Counted from the stretch's first letter, positions 32,301 to 44,271 are shown. The stretch: 56,316 nt of DNA from Penium margaritaceum (GCA_023375785.1 SZWC01001167.1:32157-88472); one strand, 5' to 3'. Notes: generated by a model from the sequence alone, not told the origin. Made by a program: numbers and translations.

Positions 32301-33646
32301 GCACCCGGAGCCTGCTGCAAAGGTTTTGAATACACTCAGCGAGTGCTCGTCATGGATGGTACCCACCTCAAGAATGGGTAAAAGCAGGTACTCTTGATCA
32401 TGCAGTTTCTCAACACAGAGGACAACGCCATGCCCGCAGCTTACGCTTTGGTGTCTTGAGAGGAAAAGCGCAACTGGACGTGGTCCTGCGAGCATGTGGC
32501 AGCAGCCTGTGCGACCTACCAAACAAGATGGCACCACAGTCATTCTAGACCGCGAGAATGGCCTGGCCAACGCCATGGAGGCCAAACTACCAGGGCAGGT
32601 CAGGATCTCTGTTCAGGAACCTCGCCCACATGAAAACGCAAGCGGATTGGGATGCCTTCCTGGCCAAGATGCAGCAGACAGTTCCAAAGATTGTGGACTA
32701 CCTGCTGGGTGGCATGGGGAGCCTGGCATCCCCACGGAACGATGGAGCAGGCTTTACTTCCCTGTACCTCGTGGAGGGCACACCATCAGCAACGCTATGG
32801 AGTCCCTCAACTACAAGCTCATGGAGCTCAAGAAAATACACCTGTACTTCTGTTTTTTCAACTTTCACGTGTTTGTGCAGAGACTCTAGCACATTCGCCC
32901 AAGTATGGCACATGACGCCGAGGGCAGCGTTGCATCAGCGCTGTACCTGAACGTGAAAAACAATTGTGACCGCAGCCGGGAGTACAGTCTGGACCTGGAT
33001 GGGGACGAGGCTAGACCGTGGACAAGCGGCAATGCAGTGTGCCCAAACGGCACTCCATGCGACATCAACATCAAGAGCAAAGTGTGCTCGTGCGGCCGCT
33101 GGCGTGAGTATGGGGTGCCATGCCCGCATGCTTGCACTCTCTTGATGGAGAATGCCCTCAATCCCGTAGCGTACATGGACTTTGGCTACCTCAGCCTCAG
33201 CTACAAACGGACGTACAACACTCCTTTCCCCTAGCCAAAGGTGAGGCTTGTGAAGCCGGCTACCCCGATGTGGGAGTAACCTGGCCCATGTTGCGGGCGC
33301 GGGCATCTAGCCACAGTGACATTGGAAAGGTACGCCAAGGTGAAAAGGCGACGCATTTGTGCCCGTTATGGGAAGCAAGGCCATGTGCGTCGGTCATGTC
33401 CTAACATGGAGGCCTCAACCCCAGAGCAGATGGCTGCCGCACGTGTCACAGAGCTAGAGGCAGAGCGTCGCATGAGGGCGTCATGTAGGTCGAATGTGGA
33501 CGCCATGGGGTACTCCGGGGATGAGGTAGAGGATGCCCCCCGTGTTGTAGAGGAGGCAGAGTCAGACGAGGAGGGGAGGGAGGAGGATGGGGAAGAGGAG
33601 GAGGGGGAGGAGGAGGATGACGACGAGGAGGGGGAGGAGGGGGGGG

Positions 33647-33916
33647 CATGAGGAGGCGGAGGAGGAGGAGGGAGGGTAGGAGGTAGTTGACCCCGTTTGA
33701 GTCTCCAGTGGCGATGAGGGAGTCAACCACAATGATGCAGAGGATCGCGAGGTGTTGTGGATGGCTTTCNGGGGGGGGGGGGGGGGGGGGGGGCATGAGG
33801 AGGCGGAGGAGGAGGAGGGAGGGTAGGAGGTAGTTGACCCCGTTTGAGTCTCCAGTGGCGATGAGGGAGTCAACCACAATGATGCAGAGGATCGCGAGGT
33901 GTTGTGGATGGCTTTC
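33647..33916. repeat. 123-bp direct duplication around N and poly-G
   Basis: 33647-33769 is repeated as 33794-33916. Between them lie the N at 33770 and 23 G. The repeat contains the end of the MULE Glu/Asp tail region. The pattern is typical of two contig ends joined without merging their overlap. Confidence 0.9.
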
Positions 33917-34498
33917 CATGGCGAGGTGGGCAGCATCAACCGTTCCTTTGGCATGTGGTGAGTTTGTTTCAGCTAGCAGTCATGCAGTGTCTTCCATTGC
34001 AATCTCTTAAGTGTTCATTATTGTTCGTTAAGAAAATTAGAACACGGTCTTCAGCCATGTTTCTCCCACTAACTCCTTTCCATGTGTGTGTTTTGCACAG
34101 CTTACAAAAAACCATTCCCTAGAGAGGAGATGTTGGCTAGATCACAAGTGGCCCCGGATTGCAATCGTGTAGTACACTTGATTTCACTTGGGGTGTAGTT
34201 GGGTTGGTAGTTTTGTTAAACTCAGTTTCTAGAAGATGTTGTACTACTCAATTCCTCTTGGCTTGTGTCCTTCTCAATACTTGTGAATGAATGATGTCCA
34301 ATTTCTATTTTTGTAAAACCCAATCAAAAGCAAAAACCAAGAATGTGTACATATAGACTTCTAACACGGTTGTTTCATTCCCTTTCAATCAAATGTCTCT
34401 TCAGTCTAAGAACTTAGACAAGGACCCTGAAACATGACTTCATGTCATCCACTTGACTGGACTGTGGGGTTCCTCTCGGGAGTTGGTGCAACATTGGT

Positions 34499-34798
34499 GT
34501 GTCAGACACTGTATTCCTATTTGTGGCAGCCAACAACTACGAGATATGTAGGCATGGATCTCCAATGGATGCCTATACAAGTGAAGCAGAATTCAGAGAT
34601 AGGCGAGCGGAAGACGTCTTCTACGGAGAAGAAGACGAAGAAGACGAAGAAACCGACTCGCATGATGTCGATGAGGACATTTTCTCTGATGCAATATCCT
34701 GTCAAGGATGGCAGGGATGTGCCTCTCAGGTGTGTCAGTGGCTCTGGTTGTGCAGTGCCATGTATCCAATGTGGTTGGATCCAGAGTGGTTTAGGTAG
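34499..34798 (+). CDS. Acidic open reading frame, possible exon
   Basis: A frame of 99 codons with a strongly acidic middle (EEDEEDEETDSHDVDEDIFS) preceded by DAYTSEAEFRDRRAEDVFYG. Composition is protein-like, but I see no domain. Flanking 33930-34430 and 34800-35000 are AT-rich and look intronic or intergenic. It may be part of the MULE neighbourhood or a host exon. The start codon is not secure. Confidence 0.25.
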   Translation: MSDTVFLFVAANNYEICRHGSPMDAYTSEAEFRDRRAEDVFYGEEDEEDEETDSHDVDEDIFSDAISCQGWQGCASQVCQWLWLCSAMYPMWLDPEWFR

Positions 34799-35019
34799 TT
34801 CTTCTTCTTGATTGTCTTAAGACATGTAGTTGTTCATTAACATTACAATCTCCATTGATTTAATGACTTCCAGTAACCATGTAACATAAACCAAATGTAC
34901 CCATGAAGATGAGGGCTATGTGAAAACAACACTTCGAACTCACTCTTACAGTCATGTATTGAAAGAAACAGAAAACGCGTACCTTTAGAGATTAACACAA
35001 TACTTTGTTGGCCTTGAAT

Positions 35020-35390
35020 TCATACACGAATGCCCTTACTTGTTTGTGAATTAATACTCAAATGCCCATACTTGTCCCTGAAGTTACACTCAGATGCCCA
35101 TGCTTGTCACTGAAATCATGCTGGAATGCCCATGACTGTCACATCATTAGTACTTCAATGCCCATACTTGTAACTGGAGTCATACTCGAACACCCACACA
35201 AGTCACTAAAACAAAAACTAGAATGCTCATAACTTTTACTGAAACAATGCTTGAATGCCCATAATTATCAATGACGTAACACTGAATGCCCATACTTGTC
35301 ACTGCAATAACACTTGCATTTCCATACTTATCACTGAAAAAATACTCGAATCCCCATAATTTCCAATGAAGTAATACTCGCATGCCCATA
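35020..35390 (+). repeat. 32-bp minisatellite, left part
   Basis: About 11 imperfect units of the type ATGCCCATACTTGTCACTGA followed by AATAATACTCGA. The array is interrupted by gypsy element 3 and resumes at 44272. Confidence 0.85.
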
Positions 35391-36074
35391 TGTAGCGGGA
35401 GGGCCGGTTTGGCCCTCCCTCCTTGCTGAAGCGAGGGGTGGTTGCGCACCAACCCTCGCGTCAGCGAGCGCTGGCCGGCGGCCAGCATTTCGCTAGCCGC
35501 CGGCCAGCTCACTGCCGGCCGGCTGGACGGCCGGCGGCCGGCCAAGCGACCGGCCGGCCACCAGCTGGCCAGCCGCCAGCCCCCAATCGCGGCCTCAGTC
35601 CTATCGGCGGCTGAGGGCCCACGAGGGCCTCGAGGGTGAGGCCTTGTGGCCTCGTGCCCTCACCCCCACTCGCCCTCCTTGCAAGCGAGCAAGCAAGGAC
35701 GAGGGAGGGGGACGAGAGAACTGCCGTGAAATCGCCAGCGTGCCTCGTACGCGACGATTTCACGCCAGAACGGCAAAACGTAAATCAAAGTTCGTTTGCG
35801 ACAAACTTCGACATAAAAATAACGAAATAACTCATGCAAACACACGAGTTCAAGGTAAAAACCCCTGGTTTGGGTCCCAAAACCAAGGATAAGGTTAAAA
35901 ACGGAAATGGGCCTCCGGAGACTCAAAACATTCGAGTATCCTTGCTCTAGGTCATTGATGATGATTGCCCCTCAGTCCTGCGAAGGGGGTAAACCCCTGA
36001 TGCGGACTGAGAACGCCATTCTGCGAACTCCGACGATGACTTCAGAGCAGGAGCTGGAGGTTCGACCCGTTACA
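35391..36074 (+). repeat. 5' LTR of gypsy element 3
   Basis: 684 bp. The first 300 bp are very GC-rich, with many GGCCGGC palindromes. Many differences from the 3' LTR are CG against TG or CA, as expected from decay of methylated cytosine. Confidence 0.95.
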
Positions 36075-36075
36075 G

Positions 36076-36087
36076 TGGTATCAGAGC
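36076..36087 (+). other. tRNA-Met primer-binding site, gypsy element 3
   Basis: TGGTATCAGAGC, one base after the TACA end of the 5' LTR. Perfect match. Confidence 0.95.
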
Positions 36088-36945
36088 CAGACGACCCTCG
36101 CGACCAAGGGTTTGACAGAAACGGCGGCTACGTCCTATGTAAAACGCCGACTGCAGCTGCAAGCAGCAGTAAAAACGCCAAAAGGGACTACAGCATCTAC
36201 ACTTCACGGATTGCAGTGCCGTAAAGTGCGTTAAAGAGCTTGAAATGAGCTCTACTTGGTGGAGACTCTTCCTTCCAGCCTCTTCTCACTTCAAGAGGGC
36301 TAGGAGGATTTTTGTGGGGCGGGGTGGGGAGTTCCCACCCTCAAAAACCACAAAATCCTCCCCATTTTTAAGGCTCCTTCAAAACTCCTTCATCCAAAAA
36401 TTGGGACGGCACCCCTTCCCAAGCTTAGGGACTCTCACGGCCTGAGAGCACCCTAAAAAGAAGAAAAGTGGCACCTTGAAGATTTTTGGCGGCTCGCCAA
36501 CGCTGCCGGCTAAATGGAGACGCCACTCAGGAATGCAAGAGGCGTCAAGGAGAGTGAAGAGAAGACCAAGGAAGACAAGAAGACAAAGGAAGGACAAAAA
36601 GTAGGAAGATGGAGAGAAGGAGTTGCTAGGATTTACTAGAACTCCTTTGCAATTCTTTGCCTTTGTCTTGTGAGCGACACTCACATTCATTTTGTCATTC
36701 CCTTGCATTTCAATTTCCGTTTTCCTAGGTACTAGTCCTTGCCAATCGCCGTGAGTCACGGCTTAGGAAGTCTAGTTTAAAAAACCACGACCTTGTGCCG
36801 ACGTGGCGGCCTAGGAAAGTAGAAATTGAATTTATAATTGCCTCACCGATCGTGAGAGCAAGGGGTTTGTGGGAGGCGATTCCTCCTTAACGTTGTGGGG
36901 TGATCCTCACAACGGTCTTCACGTGCTAGTTGCACAGGCGACGAG

Positions 36946-38880
36946 ATGGCAAGTGCCGGACCATCCAAGACCAACAAGGGCAAGGTGGTGACGGCCTCAC
37001 CACGACCTCTTGGCGGACTCCAAGTTCTGGGAGCCGCCGCCGTGAGCACGGTTGCCAACCCAAAGGCAACCGCATCGCCAAAGGCAGCCATCCGCCGAAG
37101 GCAGCCGATGCCAATCTCGCCAATACGGAGAAGCGTGCGGAGGCCGAAACGGTGCTCGACAAGCATGTCGACGCGCACGTGGAAGACCCTCACGCGACGG
37201 ACAATGCGATGGAGGAGGATCTCCCGGAGGGGGACCCCGACGAAGAGCACGACGCCGACGATGGCGAAGGCAATGAGGATCGTGACCATCGCCATCATCG
37301 TGTAGTGAACTCGAGCCAATTGCTCAAGAAAGGCAAGGCGCCCGCCGCATCGCTTGAAGTTGGCGACGGCAGCGAGACTGCCGAGAGCAGCAAGGGCGCT
37401 AAAAGCAACCACATGTGAAGTTCCCGCGAGAACGAGCCGGACGACGTCGCCGCGAAGGCAATTCGCGATGACCGTCGTAGGCTCGCGGATTTGAGGCGAT
37501 AGGCCAACTCAAGATCACCACCACCGATAGAGATACGGCACCACTCGGAGGGATGAGGACAGACCCCCCTTCCTACGATGTGGTCGCAATGGGGCAGGGC
37601 AGCGCCCACTCCAGCACCGTAGTTGACGACGGCCTCCTCCGAAAGGTGGGACTCCTTGGAGGCGTGTACGCGACCGTACCCTCCTGTAGTGGGTAAGGGT
37701 GCAAAGACAATGCAAGGCACTAGAGGCTATCGCTGATGCTCTGACAACATCAGAGCTCAAGTTTACGTTCGCCAACCTGCTGGCCCACGTCGGGCAGAGC
37801 ATCACGGACCTCGACCGTGATCGCCAGCTGCAGCGCCTAACCGCCCATGAGGCAAGCCGCCGATGCAACGACCTTGACAAGGCGTTGCATAGCATGACCC
37901 AAGTGCGGATGCAGCAGCAAGTGCAGCATGTCGCAGCTGCGGATGCCACTGCCGGTGGCAGCGATGACTTGCCTACCTCGACGACTTCGGGGTCGGTCAT
38001 GAACACGTCCTTCCTCCTCAGTGTGGAGATCTTCCGGAAGGGCGTGAAGTTGACCGACTGGCTGAATAGCATGAAGCACATCCTATGTTTCCACAAGGCT
38101 CCACTTAGCCAGTGGGGCGACCTTGCCACGACACGGCTTGAAGACAAACTCTTCAAGTATGTCATTAAGGAGTGTAGTGCGCAACAGCCGCACCTCGAGG
38201 TGCGCAACAGCCGCACCTCGTGGCAGCCCATGCCGTGGGAGGCCTTCTGCGCGATCATGTGCAAGAAGTGCACCCAACGTGAGGAGGCGCAGCGCACCTT
38301 CCACAAGATCAAGGACTTCGAGCAGCTTGGCAGCTCGCTCGAATCCTACTTGAGCGAGTTCACCGCACTCGTGGAGGAAGCCAAAAGCTTTACGGAGGGC
38401 GGTGGGACTCAGACCTTCAAGTACCCGGAGAACATGCTGCTGGAGTACTTGCTTGATGGTCTCGCCAACAAGATGGTGAAGGACAAGACCACCACGACAG
38501 CCACTCGCCAAGCTTGGACAAGTTGGAGGGCGTTGCACGACTACATGAGCGAAGTGTATTCAGCGAAATCGAAGCACTACTCTGATGCACGGCCGAACGC
38601 GCGTGGCTAGTAAGGCCGCGACATGCGCATGGATGCTGTAGGGGCTGGTGGGTCTTCTGGACAGCGAGGCAGGGTCAAGGGCAAGCAGCTCGCAAACCCT
38701 CCAGCCAAGAAGGCTGGTGGATACAAGGGCCCCAACAACAAGCACAGCCGCGAGAATGACAAGCTACACGCGGCGCGTGAGCGTCACAACGCAGCCTTCC
38801 GCAAGGGCTCTGCCACAACTGCATGTAGCCGGGCCACTTTAGGGCTCAGTGCCCTAAGGCTGCTGGTGGTGGACAAGAGC
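36946..38880 (+). pseudogene. gag: gag of gypsy element 3 with zinc knuckle
   Basis: ATG 36946 starts MASAGPSKTNKGKVV. A frameshift follows near 37090, and the continuing frame is acidic (NAMEEDLPEGDPDEEHDADD) to 37418. The main gag frame is 37699-38610: a helical part (FANLLAHVGQSITDLDRDRQ), then the retrotransposon gag domain (LTDWLNSMKHILCFHKAPLS; FHKIKDFEQLGSSLESYLSE; MLLEYLLDGLANKMV). A knuckle at about 38815-38856 reads CHNCM-stop-PGHFRAQC, an intact CX2CX4HX4C apart from one TAG. It is followed by a Gly/Arg-rich tail (GRGQGRGQGRGHGNG) typical of RNA-binding nucleocapsids. The upstream region 36100-36940 is leader without a gene. Confidence 0.85.
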
Positions 38881-39079
38881 CCGCGGCGTTAGCTGCAACA
38901 GCAGCACTTCGTGGGGATGGTGCGGCAGGAGGCCGCGGACAGGGCCGTGGACAGGGTCGCGGTCACGGCAATGGGCCCAGCCATGGTAACGGACAAGGCC
39001 GTGGGGCGGGTTTTCCCCACCCCTGAGTGACGTTAGTGGGGACCACTCAGGGGTAAAACTGGATCACGAGTGTGCGTTC

Positions 39080-40190
39080 ATGTTTTCAGATGAGGATGCT
39101 AAACAATTTGATTTTTTTACGAGTTCAAATTTCTTTGTTGTTTTCTCTCCTTTTGTTGAACCGCATTCTACACATGCTGACCGAAGTTACCTACTAAACC
39201 TTGGTTCTCCGGACGAGATACATGATCGTACATCCATAGTGGTGGCGACACCAACCACTGTGCAGGAGTTCTGTAACATAGTGATTGAAGCAAATGCCCT
39301 CAAAGCAATGAGTTCAATCACGTTCGCGGTACCTTTAGTCGACGATTTTGACCCTGTAAAATTTAAAGACTGGAAGGTGCTAGCCGAATTCACACGTGCC
39401 CACAAGATGTGGAGTCGAGTGGGTGAATCATGGGAGTTGCGACGCCTGTCGTACAGATTTCGTGTTATCACAAACTCGACTTGTCATCGTTGAGCCTGTT
39501 CACTCAGAAAAGTAGAGGCAACATGACGATGCAGTTCAAAGGACACCTAGCTGGTGCTCCCGTGAACGTACTTGCTGACACTGGAGGAGACGACTCTTTT
39601 GTTAGCCTTGGCTTTACCCGACAGGTTGGCCTGAAGTACGAGCCATCGAATAGCGCAGTTGTTGTCGGTAACAACCGTACGGTACCCGTGATCAGTACTT
39701 GTAAAGCGAAAGCTTGTATTCAAGGGTACATCCAAAGTGTCGCATTGAAGGTACTCAACCTTCTTGACCCGTTTGACGTGGTGCTAGGCGNGGAGTTGCG
39801 ACGCCTGTCGTACAGATTTCGTGTTATCACAAACTCGACTTGTCATCGTTGAGCCTGTTCACTCAGAAAAGTAGAGGCAACATGACGATGCAGTTCAAAG
39901 GACACCTAGCTGGTGCTCCCGTGAACGTACTTGCTGACACTGGAGGAGACGACTCTTTTGTTAGCCTTGGCTTTACCCGACAGGTTGGCCTGAAGTACGA
40001 GCCATCGAATAGCGCAGTTGTTGTCCGTGACAACCATACGGTACCCATGAACGGTACTTGTAAAGCAAAAAATTATTTCAAGGGTACACACATAGTGTCA
40101 CATTGAAGGTACTCAACCTTCTTGACCCGTTTGATGTGGTGCTAGGTGATCCCTGGCTCCGTGAGAACAAGGCTCTAATGTGCTTTGAAT
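39080..40190 (+). pseudogene. Linker and protease of gypsy element 3 (duplicated by N join)
   Basis: A frame at 39080-39493 holds an unassigned linker (FAVPLVDDFDPVKFKDWKVL). The protease domain reads VNVLADTGGDDSFVSLGFTR, with DTG as the catalytic triad, and LDPFDVVLGDPWL at its end. The domain appears twice, at 39433-39790 and 39792-40146. The copies differ at about 20 sites by eye, so they are not a simple copy of one read. Confidence 0.75.
39433..40146. repeat. Non-identical direct duplication around N
   Basis: Copy 1 is 39433-39790, N is 39791, and copy 2 is 39792-40146. Both start GGAGTTGCGACGCC. Differences cluster at the end (for example gttgtcggtaacaaccgtac against gttgtccgtgacaaccatac). 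Likely two paralogous retroelement copies joined by the assembler. Confidence 0.9.
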
Positions 40191-40333
40191 GAAAGAGTTT
40201 GATCCTCCGAAAAGGACAACGCCGCTTTACGTTGATTCCGAGTACGGAATTATCACCGACCCGACTCAAAGTCCATGCCAGCTTGTCTACAATGCATGTC
40301 AAGAGACGTATTCGACAAGGTTGTTGATACTTC

Positions 40334-43311
40334 TTGGCGAAGCTGCAGAAAATGGAGGACGGCGTGAAGGAAGACACGCCACAAGAGATCATATCTGTAT
40401 TGGCAGAGTTCTCAGATGTTTTCCAAGACCCATCTGCTGGGCTTCCACCAGAAAGACACATGGGCCACACGATTCCGCTCCAACCAAAGGCGACTCCTCC
40501 GTTCAGATCCATGTATCGCCTTAGTCCAGCAAAATGGCAAGAGGCCGAATGCCAAATCAATGAGTACCTTGCAAAAGGGTGGATCGAGCCCACTAGCTCG
40601 CCGTACGGTACGCCGATCTTTTTTGTGAACAAAAAGCACGGTGGTTTACGCATGTGCGTGGATTACCGGGCGTTGAACAAGCTGAAGGTGAAAAATCGAT
40701 TCCCCTTACCGCGGATTGGGGACCTTTTTGACCAAATCCAAGGCGCAAAAGTGTTTTTGTCCTTGGATTTGTCTCAAGGGTACCATCAAATCTGCATTAC
40801 GGAAGATGATGTGCCCAAAACGGCGTTTCAAACGCACATTGGACACTATCAGTTCCGAGTGTTATGCTTCAAGCTTACAAATTCCCGGGCAACCTTCCAA
40901 GGAGAAATGAACCGAACGTACGCTAAGAAACTAGGACAATTCATCTTGGTTTACCTGGACGACATCCTGGTTTTCTCCAAATCAATGGAAGAGCACATAG
41001 AACATCTGTGCAAATTTCTTGTAATCCTTTGGGAACAGAAGTTCTATGCAAAAGTGAGCAAGTGCAAGTTTGCACAAGATAAGCTCGAATACCTTGGACA
41101 CATCGTCGGCAAGGACGACATCTGTGTCGACCCACGAAGGTCCAAGCCGTTGTGGACTGGCCACACCCCGAAGATTTTGGGCAGATTCGGTCTGTCCTCG
41201 GCCTTGTAAACTACTTCCGACGGTTTATGCAAGGATATTCGACCCTGGTAGCACCACTAACCAGGCTCACGCCAAAAGACGTGCATTGGGAATGGACGTC
41301 TAATTGCGAGAAATCTTTTCTCAAAGTCAAAGAGCTTCTATCCACTGCGTCCGTCCTAGCTCTTTAGGATCCATTGTAACCGTGGGAGGTGCGATGTTAT
41401 GCGTCGGTAGTAGGACTCGGAGTTGTCCTCATGCAGAACGGTCATCCAGTTGCGTATGAGAGCCGGAAGCTCATCCCCGCGCAAACGCGGTACACGACTG
41501 GGAATCAAGAGCTCCTTGCGGTGGTACACGATTTCAAGATGTGGCGTTGCTACCTCGAGGGTGCTGAAGGGGGTGTGACGGTCGTGACCGACCATAATCC
41601 ATTGGTTATTTTCCAAACGCAACCGAACCTGTCAATACGACAGGCGCGTTGGAGCGAATACCTGAGCCGATTTTTGTTCACGAGGGAATGTTCGCTAGGA
41701 CGCATCAATGTGGCCAATCCACTAAGCCGTCAGCCTGTGGAAGTTAAAGCAACCACCGAGGTCGGTGGGTGTTTCATGGCTATTGCAACAGCAAGAATAC
41801 AATCACCAGACCCCCCTGTACCTCTGCGGCAACCACCACGAGAGATTATCTATTACAACGGTTTTCTAAACAGGATTCGAATGGGATACTGTGTGGATTC
41901 TTGGTTTCAAGACTCTCCAAATCTGGAAAAACATGGATCGGTGGAGTCCGTAGGAATCTTCTAGCACGGAGAACAAGTTGTTGTGCCAAACTCGGGAGAC
42001 CTTCGAGCAAAGATTATCTCCCAATTCCACGACCCGCCGGTCGCAGGTCATGTGGGACCCCGAAAGATCGGAGAGGCACTCTCGGACCACTGTTAGTGGC
42101 CAGGATGGAGTGTCGATGTTCGTAAGTATTGCATGACATGCGACCCATGTCTTCGGAATAAGGCTAGTAACAAGAAGCCTACTGGACTCATCCAACAGCT
42201 TCCCATTCCTGGGACTCCATGGAAGTGCGTCACCATGGACTTCATTACTGGTCTTCCAGACATGGCCCGTCGCCACGATGCAATACTAGTGGTTGTGGAT
42301 CTTTTGACAAAGATGACACACTTCATTCCTACAACCACTGACGTGAACGCAGAGGAGACCGCTCGTCTCTTCTTTGAGGGTGTCGTAAAGTACCACGGCT
42401 TGCCGTTGCGCATTATCTCCGATCGAGATTGAAAATTTGGTAGTAAGTTGTGGCAAAAGATGCACGAGTGCTTTGGCAGTGAGTCACAAATTTCCACGTC
42501 ATTTCACCCTCAAACTGACCGACAAACAAAGCGCATGAATCGCACTCTGCAGCAGATGCTCCGCATGTACGTGGACCCTGCCATGCATGATTGGGACAAA
42601 TTCCTAGCACCGGTAGAGTTTGCGGTGAACAACTCGGTGAACAAGTCCACATAGTTCACACTGTTCATGTTGAACAGTGGTCGGCATCCAGTGGTACCCT
42701 CTACATTGGTGAAGAGTGGGAGTACAGAAGGGCAGGTTCCTTCCGCTCAAGCCTTTGCCGTGCACATCGACTCCTTGTTACAGGAGGCGAAGGGTCCCCT
42801 TCAAGCAGCTTGGCAGCGACAAAAGGCATATGCCGACAAAGGTCGCCGGGAGGTCTCGTTTGACATCGATGACAAAGTGCTGCTTTCCACTAAAACCTTT
42901 CGGCTAAAGTCGCCAGGGACAAGAAAACTTCAGCTGAAGTGGATTGGGTCGTTTCCCATTGTGGCATGCATTGGGCCAGTGGCATACCGATTGTTACTTT
43001 CGCCTAGTATGAAGATACATGACATGTTTCATGTGAGCCTGCTGGCTCCATACATGGCAGACAAAACCATTCAGCCACCGCCAGCAGTCCTTGCTGCCGA
43101 CGGCCAATACAAGGTCCTTCGCCTACTCCAGCACCGAGAGCGTACGCTTTGGTCACACGTTGTTAGGGAGTACCTTGTTCATTGGGCCGGTTGTGGACCT
43201 GAACATAACTCATGGGAGCCCGAATCTCGGTTGCCCACAAGGGTGGTTCACGATTACTGGAGCGAGCTTGCAGCTCGCACAGATCGACGCGTGGCAAGAG
43301 GTACCACCTGA
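40334..43311 (+). pseudogene. pol: pol of gypsy element 3: RT, RNase H, integrase, chromodomain
   Basis: RT is open from 40334 to about 41150: INEYLAKGWIEPTSSPYGTP, MCVDYRALNKLKVKNRFPLP, LDLSQGYHQICITEDDVPKT, and YLDD near 40952-40963. After a frameshift the connection VLGLVNYFRRFMQGYSTLVA continues, with a TAG at about 41366. RNase H includes RKLIPAQTRYTTGNQELLAV and VTDHNPLV. Stops lie near 41963 and 42092. The integrase finger has HDPPVAGHVG ... CMTCDPC. Its core has MDFITGLPDMARRHDAILV (first Asp), IISDRD-stop (second Asp), and QTDRQTKRMNRTLQQ, where Lys stands in place of the catalytic Glu. The C-terminal frame 42667-43311 carries the GPY-like region and a chromodomain (REYLVHWAGCGPEHNSWEPE). 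Confidence 0.93.
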
Positions 43312-43588
43312 ACGCGGAAAAAGTGAACAACATTCCCACAGGGCAGCATTCATGGACAGCAAGCATAGGAGGTTGGGGACGCCCAACATGGTTGTCGCAC
43401 GGACGCTCCAGCCTAAAGGGGGCATGTCGGTAGCCGTGCTCACCTACAATCTGCATCTTAAGTCCAAGTACCATGCACGTGTTCATGTCTAGCTGGTGAT
43501 CGAAATTAATAGTTTTCTTTCACAATGTTGATGACTCAGTAACTGACAATCCTGCTTGTTGTTCGTGAACCCAGACGGTTCATAATAA

Positions 43589-43599
43589 GTGTGGAGGAA
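43589..43599 (+). other. Polypurine tract of gypsy element 3
   Basis: GTGTGGAGGAA directly before the TGTAGCGGG of the 3' LTR. It is short and contains two T, but its position is exact. Confidence 0.65.
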
Positions 43600-44271
43600 T
43601 GTAGCGGGAGGGCCGGTTCGGCCCTCCCTCCTCGCTGAAGCGAGGGGTGGTTGCGCACCACCACTCGCGTCAGCGAGGGCTAGCCGACGGCTAGCATTTT
43701 GCTGGCCTCCGGCCAGCTCGCTGCCGGCCGGCTGGACGGCCGGCAACCGGCCAAGCGACCGGCCGGCCAGTCGCCAGCCGCCGATCGCGGACTCAACCCG
43801 ATCGGCGGCTGAGGGCCCACGAGGGCCTCGCGGACGAGGCCTCGTGGCATAGTGCCCTCACCCCCGCTCGCCCTCCTCGCAAACGAGCGAGCGAGGACGA
43901 GGGAGGGGGACGAGGGAACTGACGCTAAATCGTCAGCGTGCCTCGCACGCGTCGATTTTGCGCCAGAACGTCAAAAGGTAAATTGAATTTCGTTTGCGAC
44001 AAACTTTGACATAAAACTAACGAAGAAACTCGTGCGAAGACACGAGTTCAAGGTAAAAATCCCCGGTTTGGGTCCCAAAACTAGGGGTAAGGTTAAAAAC
44101 GGAAATGGGCCTCCGGAGATCGAAGTATTCGAGTCTTCCTGCTCTGGGTCATTGATGACTATTGCCCCTCAGTCCTGCGAAGGGGGTAAACCCCCGATGC
44201 GGACTGAGAACGCCATTTTGCGAACTCCGACGACGACTTCATAGCAGGAGCTGGAGGTTTGACCCGTTACA
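43600..44271 (+). repeat. 3' LTR of gypsy element 3
   Basis: 672 bp, matching 35391-36074 from TGTAGCGGGAGGGCCGG to CCCGTTACA, followed by the target duplication CCATA. Confidence 0.95.

Larger units (their letters stand above)
31560..33650 (+). pseudogene. MULE (Mutator-like) transposase pseudogene
   Basis: N-terminal DNA-binding part: THWVARHIKSTLVMDPSATP and RAKKACLDNMYGNKSDSW, as in MuDR-like proteins. A 70-bp intron follows. Then FNRVFVAPG is cut by the MITE at 32035-32300 and resumes as APGACCKGFEYTQRVLVMDGT, where the D of VMDGTHLK is the first catalytic Asp. After in-frame stops, FLNTEDNAMPAAYALVS and NWTW appear. The second Asp is in VILDRENGLANAMEAKLPG in another frame. TISNAMESLNYKLMELKKI matches the post-catalytic region. 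A SWIM finger CSCGRWREYGVPCPHA (about 33090-33137) and a knuckle CARYGKQGHVRRSC (second Cys replaced by Tyr) follow. The tail is a Glu/Asp run. Terminal inverted repeats were not found. Confidence 0.85.
35391..44271 (+). mobile_element. Ty3/gypsy chromovirus, element 3, with target duplication
   Basis: A near full-length element, 8.9 kb as assembled, with LTRs 35391-36074 and 43600-44271, both TGTAGCGGG...CCGTTACA. The 5-bp duplication CCATA is at 35386-35390 and 44272-44276. Order: primer-binding site, gag, knuckle, protease (duplicated around the N at 39791, probably an assembly artefact of about 356 bp), RT, RNase H, integrase, chromodomain, polypurine tract. It is not of the same subfamily as elements 1 and 2: its LTR is GC-rich and longer. 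Coding capacity is lost through a handful of stops and one clear frameshift, so it is the best-preserved element in the window. Confidence 0.96.

Noticed and set aside
37515..38312. A 265-codon open frame on the minus strand
   Set aside because: It is antisense to the gag domain of gypsy element 3 and has Cys/Arg/Ser-rich composition typical of a shadow frame.
39792..40146. A genuine second protease domain in gypsy element 3
   Set aside because: The duplication starts right after an N and copies the same segment. An assembly join is the simpler explanation.
43489..43852. Frames in the GC-rich LTR of gypsy element 3
   Set aside because: They lie inside the LTR and recur in both LTR copies. 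Their Pro/Ala/Arg-rich reading reflects GGCCGGC repeats.
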